Positions 1-7,875 of a DNA stretch of 20,132 bases are shown here, piece by piece. The translations under genes were made by a program, and so were the position numbers. The notes beneath the pieces were generated by a model. The model saw only the letters and a program-made list of their open reading frames with translations. It was not told the DNA's origin and searched no databases. The stretch's first letter is position 1. Each line of letters begins with the position of its first letter. Origin of the DNA: Flavobacteriaceae bacterium (GTDB taxonomy: Bacteria; Bacteroidota; Bacteroidia; Flavobacteriales; Flavobacteriaceae). Location: assembly GCA_002702385.1 (NCBI GenBank), contig NZZF01000005.1, positions 1 through 20,132 on the forward strand, written 5' to 3'.

Positions 1-734
1 CCAACATTATAATCAATATTTTCTACCATAGCTAAAGCTGCTTGTGTTTTGATTTTATTCTCTTTATCAGCATATCTACCTTGTAAATTCACTTCAATAT
101 TTTCGAAAAATGAATCTGGAACTTGCATAGGTGAATGAGGAGTATTATAAGTAATCAAAGTAAAAAAAGGAGAATCAGAATTTTCCATGAAAGAAATTGA
201 TTTATTGGTTATATCATCAATTATATATCCATCTCCCCTAACAATTTTACCATTGTTCTCTAAAACAGGATTAAAGTAATCTCCCCAATGTCCGGCTGTA
301 AAACCATAAAACTCGTTAAAGCCTCTGTTGTTAGGATGATATGGTGGTTGTGAACCATTATGCCATTTGCCAAATAAGCCTGTATTATAATTTTCTTTAT
401 AAAGAAAGTCTGAAATAAGCTCATGATCAATGTTCATTCTTTCATAACCTTTAGTTACTCCATTAACTCCACTTCTGAGAAAATATTTTCCGGTTAATAG
501 TTCAGCTCTAGTTGGTGAACAAACAGGGCTAACATAAAATCGATTGAAACTAACTCCATTTTTAGCTATATTATCAATATTTGGAGTTTGAATATTAGTG
601 TTTCCATGAAAACTTAAATCTCCCCAACCCTGATCATCAGTTAAAAAAATAATAATATTTGGATGATTATCAATTGTATTATTACACGATAAAAGTGACA
701 AAAACAACAAATAAAAAACAACTTTTAATTTCAT
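1..734 (-). CDS. Sulfatase (S1 family, formylglycine-dependent), lipoprotein, 5' part only
   Basis: Reading leftward from ATG at 734-732, an open frame of 244 codons runs off the window edge, so the C-terminal half is missing. The N-terminus has a short hydrophobic signal ending in the lipobox LLSC (Cys17), so the protein is probably a lipoprotein exported from the cytoplasm. Sulfatase hallmarks are in order: LTDDQGWGD (31-39, metal-binding Asp pair), the maturation motif CSPTR (72-76, Cys72 expected to become formylglycine), GKW (122-124, active-site Lys) and TPHSP (198-202). The family hydrolyses sulfate esters; in marine flavobacteria many act on sulfated algal polysaccharides. The substrate cannot be read from this fragment, and no polysaccharide-utilisation genes are visible next to it inside the window. 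It is divergent from the tRNA-Pro gene. The family assignment is firm; the substrate is unknown. Confidence 0.93.
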   Translation of the reverse strand, partial: MKLKVVFYLLFLSLLSCNNTIDNHPNIIIFLTDDQGWGDLSFHGNTNIQTPNIDNIAKNGVSFNRFYVSPVCSPTRAELLTGKYFLRSGVNGVTKGYERMNIDHELISDFLYKENYNTGLFGKWHNGSQPPYHPNNRGFNEFYGFTAGHWGDYFNPVLENNGKIVRGDGYIIDDITNKSISFMENSDSPFFTLITYNTPHSPMQVPDSFFENIEVNLQGRYADKENKIKTQAALAMVENIDYNV

Positions 735-741
735 AATTATA

Positions 742-749
742 TAAATATA
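742..749 (-). promoter_or_regulatory. Weak -7 promoter-like box for the sulfatase
   Basis: On the minus strand this reads TATATTTA, one base off the Bacteroidota -7 consensus TAnnTTTG. It ends 7 nt before the sulfatase ATG. The sequence here is so AT-rich that a near match is weak evidence. No convincing -33 element is seen. Confidence 0.3.
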
Positions 750-765
750 TGAATCATAATAAACA

Positions 766-773
766 TATATTTG
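766..773 (+). promoter_or_regulatory. -7 promoter box for tRNA-Pro and perhaps the downstream gene string
   Basis: TATATTTG matches the Bacteroidota -7 consensus TAnnTTTG exactly and ends 6 nt before the mature 5' end of tRNA-Pro, which is the expected distance to a transcription start. No clear TTTG -33 element is seen about 19-21 nt upstream. Confidence 0.65.
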
Positions 774-779
774 TCCGTT

Positions 780-853
780 CGGGATGTGGCGCAGTCTGGT
801 AGCGTACACGCATGGGGTGCGTGGGGTCGCAAGTTCAAATCTTGTCATCCCGA
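780..853 (+). tRNA. tRNA-Pro (anticodon GGG)
   Basis: A complete cloverleaf can be folded by eye. The acceptor stem pairs CGGGATG (780-786) with CATCCCG (846-852), with discriminator A853. The D stem pairs 789-792 with 802-805. The anticodon stem CACGC/GCGTG (807-811 / 819-823) encloses loop ATGGGGT with anticodon GGG at 814-816, followed by G as position 37. The T arm is GCAAG-TTCAAAT-CTTGT (829-845). It reads CCC and CCU codons. CCA is not encoded (the next bases are CTT). A C(T)6 run follows directly and could act as a partial transcription end. Confidence 0.96.
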
Positions 854-874
854 CTTTTTTCTTAAATTAACAAT

Positions 875-2011
875 ATGAAATATAATATACTACTGCTTGC
901 CTTTTTTCTATTTATCAACTTCTCATGTGCTCAGGATTTAAAACCTTTAGATGAGGAAAATGATAATTCAATTCTAGTTGAAGAAACTAATTATGAAATG
1001 GAGTTAATTTTTGAAGATGAAAATATTATATGGTCTATAGAGTTTATAGATAAAAATTCAGTTTTAGCAGCAGTTAAGTCTGGTTCTATTTTTAAATATA
1101 ATAATGGAGTAAAAACAGAAATTAAAGGTGTTCCTGAAATATATTTAAGAGGACAAGGAGGACTTTTAGATATTGCTTTACACCCAAATTTTAGTGAAAA
1201 TAATTTGATTTATATCTCATATGCTTCAGGATCAAGAGATGCTGGTGGAGGAAATACTACTATTTCAAGAGCCAAATTAATTGATAACGAATTAATTGAC
1301 CTTGAAGTGCTATACCAAGGAACTCCAAACACAACAAAAGGTGTACATTTTGGGGGAAGGATGGTTTTTGATGATAACAATCACTTATATTTTTCAATTG
1401 GTGACAGAGGAAATAGAGATAAAAATCCTCAAGATATAAGCTTGGATGGGGGTAAAATTTATAGAATTAATGATGATGGAACTATTCCGGATGATAATCC
1501 TTTTATTAATAATCCTAATGCCATTAAAGCTATTTATTCTTATGGGCATAGAAATCCACAAGGGATATTTAAAAACCCTGATACTGGTGAAATATGGACT
1601 AATGAGCATGGTCCAAGAGGTGGAGATGAAATAAACATTATAAATAAGGGTGTTAATTATGGATGGCCTAAAATTACATATGGAATAAATTATTCAGGAA
1701 CAACTATCACAAAAGATAAAGAATTACCAGGAATGGCTCAACCATTATATTACTGGCTACCATCCATAGCCCCAAGTTCTTTTGAATATATTTCCAGTGA
1801 TATTTATCCTGAATGGAAAGGCAGCATGTTAGCTGGTGCTCTAGTCTTTAAATATGTCGAAAGAATTGGATTGGAAAACAACAAAGTAGTTTTTAGATCA
1901 AAAATAGCTGAAGGAGTGGGTAGACCTAGAGATATTAAACAAGGACCCGATGGCTATATTTATGTTGCTATGGAAAAGAAAGGAGTTTATAAGATAGTTC
2001 CAAAAGAATGA
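875..2011 (+). CDS. PQQ-dependent aldose sugar dehydrogenase (glucose/sorbosone dehydrogenase family)
   Basis: 378 residues with an N-terminal export signal ending near FSCAQ (Cys18), so the protein is either a lipoprotein with an imperfect lipobox or secreted. The body is a six-bladed beta-propeller of the soluble aldose dehydrogenase (YliI/Asd) type. Recognisable motifs are GQGGLLDIALHPNF (93-106), HFGGR (158-162, the likely catalytic His), SIGDRG (174-179), GGKIYRIN (192-199), YGHRNPQG (223-230, PQQ-contacting Arg) and NEHGPRGGDEIN (243-254). Such enzymes oxidise aldoses in the periplasm with PQQ and pass electrons onward. No PQQ biosynthesis genes are in the window, so the cofactor is made elsewhere or imported. 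The gene starts 21 nt after tRNA-Pro with no separate promoter seen, and its stop overlaps the next gene, a cytochrome c, as ATGA. The sugar substrate is not predictable. Confidence 0.92.
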   Translation: MKYNILLLAFFLFINFSCAQDLKPLDEENDNSILVEETNYEMELIFEDENIIWSIEFIDKNSVLAAVKSGSIFKYNNGVKTEIKGVPEIYLRGQGGLLDIALHPNFSENNLIYISYASGSRDAGGGNTTISRAKLIDNELIDLEVLYQGTPNTTKGVHFGGRMVFDDNNHLYFSIGDRGNRDKNPQDISLDGGKIYRINDDGTIPDDNPFINNPNAIKAIYSYGHRNPQGIFKNPDTGEIWTNEHGPRGGDEINIINKGVNYGWPKITYGINYSGTTITKDKELPGMAQPLYYWLPSIAPSSFEYISSDIYPEWKGSMLAGALVFKYVERIGLENNKVVFRSKIAEGVGRPRDIKQGPDGYIYVAMEKKGVYKIVPKE

Positions 2012-2406
2012 AGTTTTTAAGTTTATATATACTATTATTTCCAATATTTCTAAATTCACAAAGCAAACTTGAATCTTCGATGGAGAACGGTAAATCTATT
2101 TACAATGATTTTTGTTTAAGATGTCACCTTTCCGAAGGTGAAGGAGTTGAAGGAATTTATCCTCCCCTTGCCAAATCAGATTATTTATTTAAAAACATAA
2201 AACAAAGTATTATAGCTGTAAAACAAGGTGGAATTGATGGTGATATTATTGTTAATGGGAAAAAATATGAGGGATATATGGAAAATATGGGTTTATATTC
2301 TGATGAGGTTGCAGACGTAATGAATTATATATTAAATAGTTGGGGAAATAACTATAATAAAATTATCACTGAAGAATATGTTGATGAATTAACAAAGAAA
2401 AAATGA
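2008..2406 (+). CDS. Periplasmic monohaem cytochrome c, likely electron acceptor of the sugar dehydrogenase
   Basis: 132 residues: a signal peptide (about 1-18), then a class I cytochrome c domain with haem-attachment motif CLRCH (Cys36, Cys39, His40), a PPLAKSDY segment (52-59) usual after the haem site in this group, and Met91 or Met94 as the probable sixth haem ligand. The start ATG overlaps the stop of the sugar dehydrogenase in an ATGA tetranucleotide, suggesting translational coupling. The end overlaps the uridine kinase start in the same way. Co-occurrence with a PQQ enzyme suggests the cytochrome takes its electrons and passes them to a terminal oxidase; that link is inferred from context. 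Confidence 0.9.
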   Translation: MKFLSLYILLFPIFLNSQSKLESSMENGKSIYNDFCLRCHLSEGEGVEGIYPPLAKSDYLFKNIKQSIIAVKQGGIDGDIIVNGKKYEGYMENMGLYSDEVADVMNYILNSWGNNYNKIITEEYVDELTKKK

Positions 2407-3032
2407 TAATAATTGGAATATGTGGCGGAACTGCATCTGGAAAAAGTACTTTATCACAAGAATTAATTAAATATTTAAAAACAAAAAACATTAAGTCAGA
2501 TTATCTTTTATTAGATAACTACTATAGAGACTTAAAACATTTATCACTTGAAGAACGTGGGTTAATTAATTTTGACAACCCTGAAAGTGTTGATTTCGAA
2601 TTATTTTATCAACATCTTAAATTATTAATGATAGGTGAGTATGTAAACACACCAACATACTCATATAAAACTCACTTAAGAAAAAATAAAACTAATCTTA
2701 TTGGCAATAATGATGTCTTAATCATTGATGGATTGTTCATATTGTTGAAAAAAAATATTAGAGATTTTTTTGATTTAACCATATTTTTGAATGTTGATGA
2801 CAGCATCAGGCTTGAGAGGAGAATAAAGAGAGATGTTTTAGAAAGAAATAGAAGTGAAAAAGAGATAAGAGAAAGGTTTAAGAAAATGATTAAACCTATG
2901 CATGATAAATTTATTCAACCTTCAAAAATACATGCTGATATAATAATTGATAATGAAGTTAATTATCAAAAAGTTTTTAAAGAAATAGAATTTAGATTTA
3001 ATGAAATTATTCAAAAAAATAAAGAGTTCTAA
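2403..3032 (+). CDS. udk: Uridine kinase (uridine/cytidine salvage)
   Basis: 209 residues, the normal length for Udk. It phosphorylates uridine and cytidine to UMP and CMP in pyrimidine salvage. Visible motifs are the Walker A loop GGTASGKS (8-15), LLDNYYRD (36-43), NFDNPESVD (56-64) for substrate binding, YSYKTHLR (86-93), IIDGLF (107-112), RRIKRDVLERNR (139-150, lid arginines) and QPSKIHADIII near the end. The start overlaps the cytochrome c stop by 4 nt. The 3' end overlaps the next gene by 32 nt. In flavobacteria udk is commonly next to a FtsB/DivIC-like gene, as here; its presence behind a sugar-oxidation pair looks like chance operon packing. Confidence 0.95.
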   Translation: MIIIGICGGTASGKSTLSQELIKYLKTKNIKSDYLLLDNYYRDLKHLSLEERGLINFDNPESVDFELFYQHLKLLMIGEYVNTPTYSYKTHLRKNKTNLIGNNDVLIIDGLFILLKKNIRDFFDLTIFLNVDDSIRLERRIKRDVLERNRSEKEIRERFKKMIKPMHDKFIQPSKIHADIIIDNEVNYQKVFKEIEFRFNEIIQKNKEF

Positions 3033-3315
3033 ATACTATAAGCTATTTAGCAATTTATACTTTATTATTTTCATCACATTTCTGATTTGGATATTCTTTT
3101 TGGATTCTAATTCAGTACTTGTTAATTTGAAACTTAAGAAAGAAATCGATGAATTAAAACAAAGAAAAGTAGAGCTAGAAGAACAAATAGCAATAGATAA
3201 AAAAATAATTTCTTCTCTTCAAAATCCAGATAGTTTAGAAAGATATGCTAGAGAAAAACTATTTATGAAAAAAGATAATGAAGAAATTTACATAATAGAA
3301 TATATCGAGGAATAA
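3001..3315 (+). CDS. FtsB/DivIC-like septum formation initiator
   Basis: 104 residues with the classic small bitopic layout: a basic cytoplasmic N-terminus, one membrane segment (about 18-34), a periplasmic coiled coil rich in Lys/Glu/Leu heptads (about 42-72), then the conserved tail NPDSLERYAREKLFMKKDNE (75-94). Proteins of this family bridge FtsL and FtsQ/DivIB in the divisome and help trigger septal peptidoglycan synthesis. The gene begins inside the end of udk (32 nt overlap, different frame). An alternative later start would cut into the basic N-terminus, so this ATG is preferred. It ends in TAATG shared with parA. Whether it is the FtsB or the DivIC ortholog cannot be told from sequence alone. 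Confidence 0.85.
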   Translation: MKLFKKIKSSKYYKLFSNLYFIIFITFLIWIFFLDSNSVLVNLKLKKEIDELKQRKVELEEQIAIDKKIISSLQNPDSLERYAREKLFMKKDNEEIYIIEYIEE

Positions 3316-4076
3316 TGGGCAAAATAATTTCAATTTCTAACCAAAAGGGAGGTGTAGGCAAAACCACAACATCAGTAAGTCTGGCTGCTTCATTAGGTGT
3401 ACTAGAAAAGAAGGTTCTGTTAATTGATGCAGATCCACAAGGAAATGCTTCCTCTGGTATAGGCATTAATTCGGAAGATTTTAATTTATCGACCTATGAT
3501 GTTCTTTTAAAAAAATGTGATACTAAAGATGCTATATTAAAAACTAGTAGCCCCAATTTAGATTTAATACCAGCAAATATTGATCTTGTTGCAATCGAGA
3601 TCGAGTTGGTAGATATTGCAAAAAGAGAATATATATTTAAAGAAGTTTTAAACGATATTTCAAATAATTATGACTTTATAATTATAGATTGTCCCCCATC
3701 ACTTGGTTTAATTACACTCAATGCATTAACAGCATCTAATTCAGTAATTATACCGATTCAGTGTGAATACTATGCTCTTGAAGGTTTAGGTAAACTTTTA
3801 AACACAATAAAAGGAGTTCAGAGTGTCCATAATCAAAATCTTGAGATAGAGGGAATACTATTAACTATGTTTGACACAAGATTAAGACTATCCAAACAAG
3901 TTAAAGAAGATGTAAAAAAGCATTTTGGTAACATGGTATTCAATTCAATAATTCCAAGAAATGTCAGCCTAGGTGAAGCACCAAGTCATGGAGAAAGTAT
4001 AATTGTGTATAATGCAACCAGTAAAGGGTCAAAAAGTTATATTAAATTTGCTCAAGAAATCATAAATTTAAATTAG
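3315..4076 (+). CDS. parA: Chromosome-partitioning ATPase ParA (Soj)
   Basis: 253 residues. It is a deviant Walker-type ATPase that binds DNA non-specifically and moves ParB-parS complexes to segregate chromosome origins. Motifs are KGGVGKTT (11-18, deviant Walker A), DADPQGN (38-44), DCPPSLG (125-131, Walker B) and the tail region with PRNVSLGEAPSHG, characteristic of chromosomal Soj/ParA. The start shares one base with the preceding stop, and parB follows after one base. The length and lack of an N-terminal DNA-binding domain argue for a chromosomal rather than plasmid ParA. No obvious parS palindrome was seen in the window. Confidence 0.96.
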   Translation: MGKIISISNQKGGVGKTTTSVSLAASLGVLEKKVLLIDADPQGNASSGIGINSEDFNLSTYDVLLKKCDTKDAILKTSSPNLDLIPANIDLVAIEIELVDIAKREYIFKEVLNDISNNYDFIIIDCPPSLGLITLNALTASNSVIIPIQCEYYALEGLGKLLNTIKGVQSVHNQNLEIEGILLTMFDTRLRLSKQVKEDVKKHFGNMVFNSIIPRNVSLGEAPSHGESIIVYNATSKGSKSYIKFAQEIINLN

Positions 4077-4077
4077 T

Positions 4078-4944
4078 TTGGCAAAAGCATATAAAAAAAG
4101 AGTTTTGGGAAGAGGGTTATCAGCTATTTTAAACGATGATGATAATAAAAGATTTGAAAATATAAGCAATTCAAATTCCTTAAACGAAATTGAGTTAAGT
4201 AAAATAAGTCTAAACCCTAATCAACCCCGCACTAATTTCGATCAAAAATCCCTTGATCAACTAGCTTCATCAATAAGTGAATTGGGGTTAATACAACCTA
4301 TAACAGTTCAACAATCTAAAGAAGAGTTTATTTTAATTTCCGGAGAAAGAAGATTAAGAGCTTTTAAATTATTAAATCTAAAATCAATACCAGCTTATGT
4401 AAGAACAGCTGATGATCAAACTTCATTAGAAATGGCTCTAGTAGAGAACATTCAAAGAAGAGATTTAGATCCTATTGAGATTGCTATCTCATACCGAAGA
4501 TTAACAGAAGAACTTAACATCTCACATGATGAAATGAGTAAAAGAGTTGGAAAGGACAGATCTACAATTACTAATTACATAAGGTTATTAAAACTAGACC
4601 CCATTATTCAAAGTGGTATAAGAGATAAGTTTATTAGTATGGGACATGGAAGAGCGCTTATCAATGTTGATAGCCATGATAAACAATTGCTTATATACGA
4701 GAAAATCCTAAGAAATAATTTATCTGTTCGTCAAACTGAGCAAACAGTTAAAAATTTAAATTCAGAAAAATCAAAAAATAAAGTTCAATTAATTGATGAT
4801 TTAATTAAATCTGAAATTTTAAAAATTGAAAATAAAACTGGATTAAGTTTAGATTTTAAGATCTCTAATGGAAAAGGACATTTAAGTTTTAGCTTTAAAT
4901 CTCGTAAAGAATTAATTGAAATTTTAAGAAAATTTAATGGCTAG
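4078..4944 (+). CDS. parB: Chromosome-partitioning protein ParB (Spo0J), TTG start
   Basis: 288 residues. The start is taken as TTG at 4078, one base after the parA stop, because it gives the family's usual N-terminus (MAKAYKKRVLGRGLSAIL, the ParA-stimulating GRGLSA box) and there is no ATG there. The ParB/CTPase fold shows NPNQPRTNF (46-54), GERRLRA (89-95) and ENIQRRDLDPIE (123-134). The helix-turn-helix lies about 150-168 (SHDEMSKRVGKDRSTITNY). The C-terminal dimerisation domain occupies the last ~50 residues. It binds parS sites and spreads as a CTP-dependent clamp. The end overlaps the next gene by 8 nt. Confidence 0.95.
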   Translation: MAKAYKKRVLGRGLSAILNDDDNKRFENISNSNSLNEIELSKISLNPNQPRTNFDQKSLDQLASSISELGLIQPITVQQSKEEFILISGERRLRAFKLLNLKSIPAYVRTADDQTSLEMALVENIQRRDLDPIEIAISYRRLTEELNISHDEMSKRVGKDRSTITNYIRLLKLDPIIQSGIRDKFISMGHGRALINVDSHDKQLLIYEKILRNNLSVRQTEQTVKNLNSEKSKNKVQLIDDLIKSEILKIENKTGLSLDFKISNGKGHLSFSFKSRKELIEILRKFNG

Positions 4945-5470
4945 AATTCTAAACATTTTTTTTTTAATAGTTCTAATATCTAATTATTCGTATTCGCAAG
5001 AGTCTGAAAGAAGCTCAAATATTAATATTTTAAGGCCCTCAAAAGCAGCCTTTTATTCTGCAGTTATCCCTGGACTTGGTCAAATTTATAACGATAAATT
5101 ATGGAAAGTTCCATTGGTTTATACAGCACTTGGTATTTCTGGATATTCTTACGACTTTAATAGAAAAAAATTTTGGTCATATAGAAATGCATATAAAAGA
5201 AGGAAAGCAGGTTTTTCAGATGATGAATTTCAAGGAATTATAATAAATGATGAGAGATTATTAGATGGACAAGATTATCACAGAAGATATAAGGATTTAT
5301 CTATGGTATTTCTTGTTGGTTTTTATTTTTTAAATATTTTAGATGCTAATATTGATGCTCATTTACTTGATTATAATGTAGATGAAAATTTATCATTTAA
5401 ACCTTTTTTTGAAAATACAGATAATATGTTTGGTCCATCTGTTGGCATGAAAATGAAAATAAATTTTTAA
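4937..5470 (+). CDS. DUF5683 membrane protein, function unknown
   Basis: 177 residues. An export signal occupies about 1-20 and is followed by the DUF5683 core with SKAAFYSAVIPGLGQIYN (35-52) and a Lys/Arg-rich segment (RNAYKRRKAGF, 83-93). Two hydrophobic stretches at about 57-73 and 121-137 are likely membrane segments. The family is widespread in Bacteroidota and regularly sits between parB and dapB, as here, but no function is established. It overlaps parB by 8 nt and shares a TAATG junction with dapB, so expression is probably coupled. A PGLGQ-type motif with paired membrane helices recalls TM2-like small membrane proteins, which is only a resemblance. Confidence 0.85.
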   Translation: MARILNIFFLIVLISNYSYSQESERSSNINILRPSKAAFYSAVIPGLGQIYNDKLWKVPLVYTALGISGYSYDFNRKKFWSYRNAYKRRKAGFSDDEFQGIIINDERLLDGQDYHRRYKDLSMVFLVGFYFLNILDANIDAHLLDYNVDENLSFKPFFENTDNMFGPSVGMKMKINF

Positions 5471-6174
5471 TGAATATAGCAATAATCGGATATGGTCAAA
5501 TGGGTAAAGAAATTGAAAAAATTTCAATATCTCGTAATCATAAAATTGTAAAAATAATTGACCAGAACACAAAAGATAAAAACATAAAAGATTGTGATGT
5601 TGCAATTTTATTTACAACTCCAAAAAGTGCAGTTGAAAATATTAAACTTTGCATAGATAATAATATTCCTGTTATTTGTGGAACTACAGGCTGGCTCGAA
5701 GAATACGACTCAGTAGTTGAATACTGTAATTCCATGAATGGAACATTTTTGTTTTCACCTAACTTCAGTATCGGTGTGAATATCTTCTTTAGATTAAATC
5801 AATTTTTGTCAAAACAACTTTCCAATTCAAAAGATTTTAATGTTTCGATTTATGAAAAACATCATAAAAGAAAGGTTGATAAACCAAGTGGAACTGCATT
5901 AAAAATTGCAGAAGATATTTTGTCAAACTCTTCTTTAACTGAGTGGACTCTAAATGATGAAAAAAACAAGCTTAAAATAAATTGTGACAGAATTGGTGAA
6001 GAGAAAGGTTTTCATGAAGTTGTATATGAATCAGACGTTGACTCAATTTCAATTTCACATAACGCCAAATCAAGAAAAGGTTTTGCTCTTGGAGCTATTC
6101 TTTGTGCTGAATGGATTTATGATAAAAAAGGAATATTTACAATGAATGATTTTTTAAATGATTATAAATTTTAA
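5470..6174 (+). CDS. dapB: 4-hydroxy-tetrahydrodipicolinate reductase
   Basis: 234 residues, typical for the short flavobacterial form (E. coli has 273). It reduces 4-hydroxy-tetrahydrodipicolinate with NAD(P)H in the diaminopimelate/lysine pathway that feeds peptidoglycan synthesis. Motifs are IIGYGQMG (5-12, Rossmann glycine loop), CGTTGW (70-75), FSPNFSIGVN (95-104), the catalytic EKHHKRKVDKPSGTA (129-143; His131 and Lys135 match the E. coli His159/Lys163 pair) and RKGFALGA (202-209). The start shares one base with the preceding stop. The gene is two bases upstream of lepB. Confidence 0.96.
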   Translation: MNIAIIGYGQMGKEIEKISISRNHKIVKIIDQNTKDKNIKDCDVAILFTTPKSAVENIKLCIDNNIPVICGTTGWLEEYDSVVEYCNSMNGTFLFSPNFSIGVNIFFRLNQFLSKQLSNSKDFNVSIYEKHHKRKVDKPSGTALKIAEDILSNSSLTEWTLNDEKNKLKINCDRIGEEKGFHEVVYESDVDSISISHNAKSRKGFALGAILCAEWIYDKKGIFTMNDFLNDYKF

Positions 6175-6176
6175 TA

Positions 6177-7871
6177 ATGGGTTGGATTGAATGGTTTTAT
6201 TTTTTTGTTGGGATACAAATTATACATGGACTAGGGACTTGGAAATTATATAAAAAAACTGATTATAATCCTCTCTTAAGTTTTATTCCAATTTATAACG
6301 GATTAATATTGTTAAAAATTATTAAAAGACCATGGTGGTGGATAATTCTCTTGTTTTTACCGGTAGTTAATCTTTTAATTTTTCCAGTTATATGGGTAGA
6401 AACGATTAGAAGTTTTGGTAAAAAATCATTTTCAGATACATTATTAGTTCTTTTAACATTAGGTTTCTACATATACACTATTAATTATTCAAATAAAATT
6501 AGCTACGTAGAAGATAGAGATCTAAACCCTTCTTCTGGATTTGGAGAATGGTTAAGCTCCATAATATTTGCAATAACACTTGCTACAGTTGTCCACACAT
6601 ATTTTATTCAGCCATTTATAATTCCAACAGGATCATTAGAAAAAACTCTTCTAGTTGGAGATTTTCTTTTTGTAAGTAAATACCATTATGGTGCAAGAGT
6701 ACCTAAAACAGTAGTAGCTTTTCCAATGGTTCACGACACAATTGTGGGTACAGGCATCAGATCATATCTTAATAAACCTCAACTACCATATATAAGATTG
6801 CCAAAAATTCAATCTATAAAAAGAAATGAAATTGTAACTTTTAATTGGCCTGCAGATACAGTTAGACAATTTTTCGTTAGAGAGAAAGGTGTTAAAAAAC
6901 CTCTAGACAAAAAATCAAATTATGTAAAAAGATGTGTAGCTATTCCAGGAGATAAATTAGAAATTATAGATGGATTAATATATATCAATGGAAAGTTGAG
7001 TGATTTTCCATTTAGAGCAAAACCAATTTATAAGTATATAGCTTATTCTAATAATGGTATTTCAAGTCAAAAACTTGTAAAATTAGATGTTGCTGATTTC
7101 CAACGTAAATTTATTATCTCTAATTTAAATCAGAAATCATTTGAATCATTAAGACCAAGTATTTTATCTGTAACTAATAGTGATATTGATAATTTCACTG
7201 TAATTACTGGTTCAAAAGGAATTCCAAAAAATATTATAGTTGAAAATAGACTTTCAGTAAAAGAAATTACAGAAAAGGTTAAAAATCTCAGTCTAACAGA
7301 AAGAGATTATAAAAAAATAAGAGATAGTGATATTGTAGATAGTATTGTTAGAGTTTACAGGACTAATAAATCTTACAACACTTCATTTTTTCCGAATGAT
7401 ATAAGTTATGATTGGAACGAAGATAACTTTGGTCCAGTTACTATACCTAAAAAAAATACATCTATTAATTTAACACTTAAGAATCTACCTATTTATAAGA
7501 AGATTATAAGAGACTATGAAAAAAACACACTTGATGTAAAAAATGAAAATATTTTAATTAATGATAAAATCGTTAATAGCTATAGCTTTAAAATGGATTA
7601 CTATTGGATGATGGGAGATAATAGGTATAACTCTGAAGATAGTCGTGTATGGGGTTTTGTTCCTGAAGATCATATTTTAGGTAAGCCTATATTTATTTGG
7701 ATGAGTATTGAAGGTATTAATGATGGATTTAAAAATTGGAAAATTAGATGGGATAGAGTATTTACTACAATACATGGCGATGGAAAGCCTAAATCCTATT
7801 TTATTCACTTTATTATTTTTGTGATATTAGTCTGGGTTGTAAATAAATTTTTTGTAACTAATAAAAGTTAG
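6177..7871 (+). CDS. lepB: Signal peptidase I, long flavobacterial form with DUF5684-like N-terminus
   Basis: 564 residues, against about 324 in E. coli. It cleaves signal peptides from exported proteins at the inner membrane. Residues 1-105 form several membrane segments resembling DUF5684 (SFIPIYNGLILLKI at 35-48; RPWWWIILLFLPVVNLLIF at 51-69). Another membrane helix lies at about 125-140. The peptidase domain carries box B with catalytic Ser153 (IPTGSLEKTLLVGD, 149-162), the catalytic Lys251 in YVKRCVAIPGD (249-259), and box E MMGDNRYNSEDSRVWG (478-493). About 230 residues separate Lys251 from box E, far more than in E. coli, because of an insertion around 280-465. A C-terminal hydrophobic segment (about 541-559) adds a further membrane anchor. 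Ser and Lys are both intact, so it should be active. Confidence 0.95.
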   Translation: MGWIEWFYFFVGIQIIHGLGTWKLYKKTDYNPLLSFIPIYNGLILLKIIKRPWWWIILLFLPVVNLLIFPVIWVETIRSFGKKSFSDTLLVLLTLGFYIYTINYSNKISYVEDRDLNPSSGFGEWLSSIIFAITLATVVHTYFIQPFIIPTGSLEKTLLVGDFLFVSKYHYGARVPKTVVAFPMVHDTIVGTGIRSYLNKPQLPYIRLPKIQSIKRNEIVTFNWPADTVRQFFVREKGVKKPLDKKSNYVKRCVAIPGDKLEIIDGLIYINGKLSDFPFRAKPIYKYIAYSNNGISSQKLVKLDVADFQRKFIISNLNQKSFESLRPSILSVTNSDIDNFTVITGSKGIPKNIIVENRLSVKEITEKVKNLSLTERDYKKIRDSDIVDSIVRVYRTNKSYNTSFFPNDISYDWNEDNFGPVTIPKKNTSINLTLKNLPIYKKIIRDYEKNTLDVKNENILINDKIVNSYSFKMDYYWMMGDNRYNSEDSRVWGFVPEDHILGKPIFIWMSIEGINDGFKNWKIRWDRVFTTIHGDGKPKSYFIHFIIFVILVWVVNKFFVTNKS

Positions 7872-7875
7872 TTAA

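Noticed and set aside
780..853. tRNA-Pro as an integration site with a flanking island
   Set aside because: No duplicated tRNA 3' end, integrase or mobile element is visible; downstream genes are typical flavobacterial core genes.
3315..5470. parS site near parAB
   Set aside because: I looked for a GTTTCACGTGAAAC-like palindrome and saw none, nor any CACGTG core; sites may lie elsewhere near the origin.
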